Shown here: positions 58,796-64,000 of the stretch, one piece after another
How positions within the stretch are numbered: the first letter of the stretch is position 1
Layout: every line of letters begins with the position of its first letter
DNA from: Gossypium raimondii
Taxonomy: Eukaryota > Streptophyta > Magnoliopsida > Malvales > Malvaceae
Reading direction: 5' to 3'
Assembly: GCF_025698545.1 (NCBI RefSeq)
Contig: NC_068576.1
Location: forward strand, 52,734,390 to 52,798,389
Length of the DNA stretch: 64,000 nucleotides
Position numbers and translations under genes: made by a program
Notes under the pieces: model-generated
The model's input: only the letters and a program-made list of their open reading frames with translations
Told to the model about the DNA's origin: nothing
Database searches by the model: none

Positions 58796-61700
58796 TCAAT
58801 AGAATGTTTATCTATTGAAGCATTCAAAGATTTGAAAGTTTAAGATCATCCAACAGCAGCATTACAATGCAACTAAATTGGATTTAGTAATGGGTAATTT
58901 ATCAACCAGTAGGTTAACTAATTTTCATTAATTTAGTGAAAATAAATTCTTATATATAATTATGACTTGGTTGATAAAAATGAAGAAAGACAATAATACT
59001 GTTTAAAGAAATTGTAAAGGGAGATTCAAAAAAGAAACAACGATGTTGATTTTCGAGAAATAGTAAAAGAGAAATTTGGTTGATTAAAAGAGCTTTAGTA
59101 CCATATATTTTAAGTGTTTAGTAAGAGACTTACATTAAATTGTTGTAACTAATAAAATTTCAATGATAAACATCATATCTGTTCTTTTTGACGCAATGTT
59201 TAGAACTATTCGAAGAATGCGCTTTAACGCACTCGAACTCATGTTCTCCTGCATTGACAACAATATTCATAGATTAGAATTGTATTTAACTAAAAAAATA
59301 TAAAAAAGTTATTTGAATAAGCTGTAGTAATTTTAGCATTTTCTTTTTCTTTGAACAAATTAGCCAAAATTCTAATTTTATTTTGCCAACCTAAAAGTGT
59401 GTGTGTGTGTATATATTATCCTAGATTGCAATGCTGGAGTTATCTTAGGGGAGGGGGAAGCCCCACGGAAATAAAGGAAAAAAGAGCTATTTTGTGTATA
59501 AATATTGAATAGGGAATTTCTGAATACTGTATTCGTACTATCCCTTGTGCTCTACGTAGGAATACTAATTATTGCCACAAAATATATTTATTTTAAGGAA
59601 TTCTTAAATTTGCATCCAACACTATATGTTCCTCCTCTTAAGCAAAAATATTGCTTCGATTACAAGAAAATGATCTTTGGTTTAACTTTTTATAAACTTA
59701 ATGAGATTTGATAATGGCCTTTCTAAAGCTTTGCTTATGTTTCCACAAAATATATTAACAGAAAGGTCCCCCGCTGTTATCATTGGATCAGCATATCTGA
59801 GTTGACTCTTTTGGTCGCCCCACTTCCACCAACTTCTGCTGCAGACCACAATCTTGTTTACTGGAGACCAAATTTGCCGTGGTCTGACCCCATTTTGTTG
59901 CAATGAGAATCAAACAAAACAACTACGCAAAAGGAGCACTCGGTTATTCTTAATTAGGATTGAATTCACTAATCTAATTAATTAAAATTCCTGGAGAGGC
60001 GAAGGTGTGTGGTTTTATTTGTGAAGGTAAAGATTCCAAATTCCACTTTCTTACCCTTTATTTGTTCTCATTTCTTAATCTATAATTATCGCCATAATTG
60101 GTATTATTATTATGAGGGGGACATATAAACCAAAATGTAATCATGATTTCTGTTGTTTGTTTATTCTAAACATCACAAGTGTTTAGTAATTTTTTATGAA
60201 AACAACATTTTGAAACATATATTGTGCCATTTTTAAAATTTTAATTCCAAATAGTCCAAAAAAGTTTTAATCAGTCATCCATTTATTTTCATTTGGGGGA
60301 TCATTACTCCTAGAATGAGCCACAAACAAACACAAAGCATTGAGAAAAAAAAAAGCATTAATTATTATTCATCACGCCTTGGGCAACACACCAGTGAATG
60401 ATGCCACTATGTGCATGTGTTTCTGTGCCCAAATAGTCTTCTTTGCGCATGAATATATAAATCGGTTAAATTACTTGTCGGGTTTTGTATTTAAACTTTT
60501 TTTTATTATAAAAACAAGTAATTTAAATTTTACATAGTTAATTTTAAAATATATAAGTAAAATTGTAAATGGTGATAATGTTGAATATTTTAAAAACTTT
60601 GTGATGAAAAAAAAGAAAATTTATTGTATTGTCGTATTCTTAAAATATTAAATTTTTTCATGTCATTCTAAAATACAATAAATCAATAATTTTTAATGTT
60701 TAAAAGTTTGTTCGTTGAGTCTTAACTCGATTTACATCGATATTATAATCAGTGTAAGAAAATATAAGTTTGAGTTCGCTGAAGCACGTTATTTTCTAAT
60801 TTAAAAGTGATATTGTATCATAAATAGTTTATTTGTTTTGCAAAGAAGATCAATATAGATTTTTTGTTAGTTTTAATCAAGCTTAGTAGATTCTAACTCT
60901 CCTGTCTAAGTTTTAAGCTTACCCCTTGTTTAGGATGTTAGAGCTAATTAATGACAAAAAATAGGAGATCCATTTTTTTTCCATTCTCTATTCCTTTTCA
61001 TCTTCCTTGTTTTCTCACTAATTTTCTATTTCATTGTTGCCACTCGAAAGTCTACGACTTCACAGCTTTTGGGGTAGTTCATGATTTCTTTCTGGGTTTC
61101 TGGTTCGTTTTTGTAATTCTTTTATCAATTTAGAAAAAGGTTCATGGAGACACAATTAGGTGCGGAGCCACCGGGATCAAATTTTGTTCGAATCCAATTA
61201 TAGTAGATCAATAAGTTCCTCAGTCTGGTAAGGTTTCGTTCATGCTACCTGCCAAGATCCAGCAATTTCCCAAACATGAAATAGCCAAATTGGCTGAAAA
61301 TATGCAAGCTCTTTAAAGCTAATTGTTTGAAACCTAGCCAAGTTTTCTATTACAATAGCGTATAAATGGTTGTGAAAACTTAGGGAAGTGAGATGGGCCA
61401 AGATATCAAGTTCATGCAAGCTAATGAAGGTAAGGTAGAGGCATTGAAACTTGTGCTCCAAGATGCTTAAATTAATCCAAATGCTTTGTAATTGAGAAAT
61501 CAAGAAAAATAAGATTATAAAGAAAAAAAATAGAAGAGCAACAAGAGAAGTCGTTCAAGGTAATAATACATGTGGTTAATCTCTTTCTTCTCCGGCGGCG
61601 GCTATCCTTCATTTATTTTTACTCTTCAAACAGGTAACATAAATAATAATCTAGCATAGCATTACTGATACCAATTGTCAAAATTTTGGTCATTGTTAAT

Positions 61701-64000
61701 TTGATTACCACTCATTTGAATAAGCCAGATGAAGTACAAGTTCTATGTTTGGGTATTTTGGGTAGTTGGGTTAATTCTGCAGCTTCTACTTGAAAGTCAA
61801 TTCTATTCTAGTCAACATACAAATTGTCGTCAACCTTGCCATGATTAAATCAATGAATTATTCAGTGTTGATCAGTCATAGCACATGAGTTAAGTTTCCA
61901 AAGGAAATATCAGTAGGAAAATGACTAGGAATTATTTAATCCAACACCCCTTTGATTGCTGAACTAATATAAACAGTTTCCCTTTCAATTGTTCACATGC
62001 TTAAACATCATGTATTTTGAATTTATTAAAGTGCATGGTAAAATTTCAAATTTTAATGAAATTATAAATATAAACAACACATTGATATATAATCAATCAC
62101 AAACGAAATGAAAAATACAATCAAAATCAAAGAATGAGACTAGTAATTAGAACCCTTACACATAATCCTAATCAAATTACAATTAAGCATAGAGTCAAGA
62201 GATAGTTAAGCCGACCCTAAAGAAAATAAAATTCTTATACACTTGTAGCATTTCTAAATTAGGCAGGTTACCAATAGGAAGTGAGAAAAGCAAAAGTAGA
62301 AGTGAATGGTGATCAAATTTAACAAAGAAAGACCTTACATGATGACAAATGGAGAATGGAGAAGGGGGTTGCTAACCTTGTGAAGATATTCGTTTATTGA
62401 ATTAGGCCTTTTCGGAGGAGTTGGCCATTCCCTTGGTTAAACGTGGGGAACCAAAACAATAATGGGTTTACATCAACAATGATTTAAAACAGACCCCACC
62501 ATTAGTTGGGATTCAGCTCACCCCACTTCCATTCATTACTAACAAAACCTTACATTCCATTTATTTGCAACACAACAAAGTCGCTTAACAATGTACAATG
62601 TGGGTTAGGGCAGTGTACGAGGTCCAAACCAAACTGCATTCCTTTAATAATAATCTTGTACATTCGAAAATGTCTATGTTATATCAAATCAACATGCTTA
62701 AGGAGTGAGAACCATTGTTTTTTTCCCTTTCAATTGTGAGTGGTTGTCTTGTTTGCTTTTGTCATGATTAAAGTTTCACTACCAAGAGTTTTTGAGCTAT
62801 GTTATCCATTCTTAATTTCTAATTAATAAATAAATTAAAACTAACCCTAACACCAATCATTTATTTCATTATCCAAAAATAGTAAAATTCCTTTTGTAAA
62901 AACAAAATCATTGAAACCCTATATATTTGTTTATCACAATGTGTAGCAATTTCATGTACTACAAAATACACTTATTTATCATTGTTTGAAGAATGTTCAC
63001 TTATTTTTCTTAAGCTTGAACTCACATACTTAGTAAGCAAATTTTAAATAAAAGATAATTATTTTTTATTTTTATTTTTATCTCTGTATTTTCTAATTCC
63101 CATTGTTTTATTTACAAAATAATGAAAAAAACTACATACTCAAGTGCTATAAAATATTAAGTATATTGGCTTCAACTAAAATTAAATACTTTGATTTTAT
63201 ATTTAACTCGAGATAGATTTATTAAATTATTTTTATGTAAAACTCATTAGTTACCATTATTTAGAAAGTTTTAATGGAAAATATTGATTAAAATATAAAT
63301 AAAAATAAAAAATAAACTCATCTCAAAGTTAATATTATGTATAAATTAAAATTTTAAATATTTAACATGAATTTGTATACAAATTATTAAAAGAATCAAA
63401 ATTAAAATATAATTATCATTTTATAATATTTTAAAAATAAACTCACAACTAATTTGGTTTTAACTTAATGATAAAATTAAGTCACTGATGTCTCCATCAC
63501 ATGCGAAATGTATTTTTTGTAATTACACTAGGTGTAATTTAATTAAAATATTATTGTAACTTATTAGATTTATATTATTTTTAATCAAAAGATATTTTTT
63601 ATTTAAAAATAATAATAAATTGATGATAAATGAAAAAGCGGGTGAGGGTCGAATAGCGCAATGACAAGCAAACAAAGGTGGGGCCAAGATGACAGTTGGA
63701 TAACGTTTGAGACTTTTGCTTCACTTCTATTCTATATGTACTTTGTTCCAACAAAAATAAAATAACTGTTACTAAATTTCAATGCTATCCCTCAACCCTA
63801 GGCGATGCCCCGGTCAGTGGCAATACCACACATTTATATTTTAATATCGTCATCAATTAACACTTTTTACTTATCCGCAATAAATAAATAAGAGAGAAGC
63901 CAAAGGGAAAAGTGGGGTCCTGTCCAAGTGGGATAACGGGGATGGGCCCACTTGAAACAGCCAGCCTGCAACACAAAACGGTGAGCCTAATGATTGTGGG
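58796..64000. other. AT-rich intergenic region without recognised genes
   Basis: Several frames of 60-87 codons occur (for example 59682-59903 minus and 61240-61503 minus), but none shows a known domain, paralogue or plausible exon neighbours. A (GT)n tract lies at about 59397-59410. The last 350 bases (from about 63640) are less AT-rich and could be the promoter region of a gene beyond the window edge; this is a guess from composition. Confidence 0.35.

Noticed and set aside
59682-59903. 73-codon minus-strand frame considered as a retroelement fragment
   Set aside because: No reverse transcriptase, integrase or gag motif could be seen.
61240-61503. 87-codon minus-strand frame rich in Leu, at first glance like a leucine-rich-repeat fragment
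   Set aside because: No regular LRR spacing, no neighbouring exons and no second paralogous copy; composition alone explains it.

Overview
This is a plant nuclear window. It is AT-rich, has intron-containing genes with GT-AG splice sites, carries plant-only families (SAUR, vacuolar processing enzyme, plant mobile domain) and is densely filled with transposable elements. The style of the plant-mobile-domain transposon and of the Ty3/gypsy-like LTRs suggests a Malvaceae genome, most likely cotton (Gossypium); that is an inference from recalled sequence style, not a search.

Layout. 0-16.4 kb is repeat-dominated: a Mutator-like element (593-3958) with a perfect 9-bp target duplication carries a decayed plant-mobile-domain gene; two small paralogous unknown ORFs follow on the minus strand (6.8-7.9 kb); then comes a solo LTR nested inside a related solo LTR (10313-15289), each with its own perfect 5-bp target duplication. 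16486-29577 is a direct tandem duplication of a ~6.55 kb unit with a 6-bp microhomology at the junction. Each unit holds an 11-exon SEC14-like lipid-transfer gene and a non-autonomous hAT-type element with a perfect 8-bp target duplication. Both SEC14 copies show lesions, some of which look like sequencing error.

30-49 kb is the gene-rich part: a VAP27-type ER membrane protein (+), a small three-exon HMA metal-binding-domain protein (-) assembled here from exons, a LENG1/CIR-domain protein (-), a 752-residue single-exon plant membrane protein of unknown function (+), a complete nine-exon vacuolar processing enzyme (legumain, +) and a SAUR36-like auxin-responsive protein (-). These are independent plant genes; nothing suggests a cluster or joint pathway.

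49-64 kb is again repeat-rich: several MITE-like elements with identifiable target duplications (including two PIF/Harbinger-like elements head to tail sharing one TTA), a LINE RNase H remnant, a 20-bp perfect foldback, and long AT-rich stretches with no recognisable gene. I found no tRNA, rRNA, CRISPR array or prokaryotic-type operon, and no convincing new multi-gene system. The most informative signals are the structure of the tandem duplication, the error-like differences between its copies, the nested LTRs with palindrome arrays, and the two unknown paralogous ORFs.
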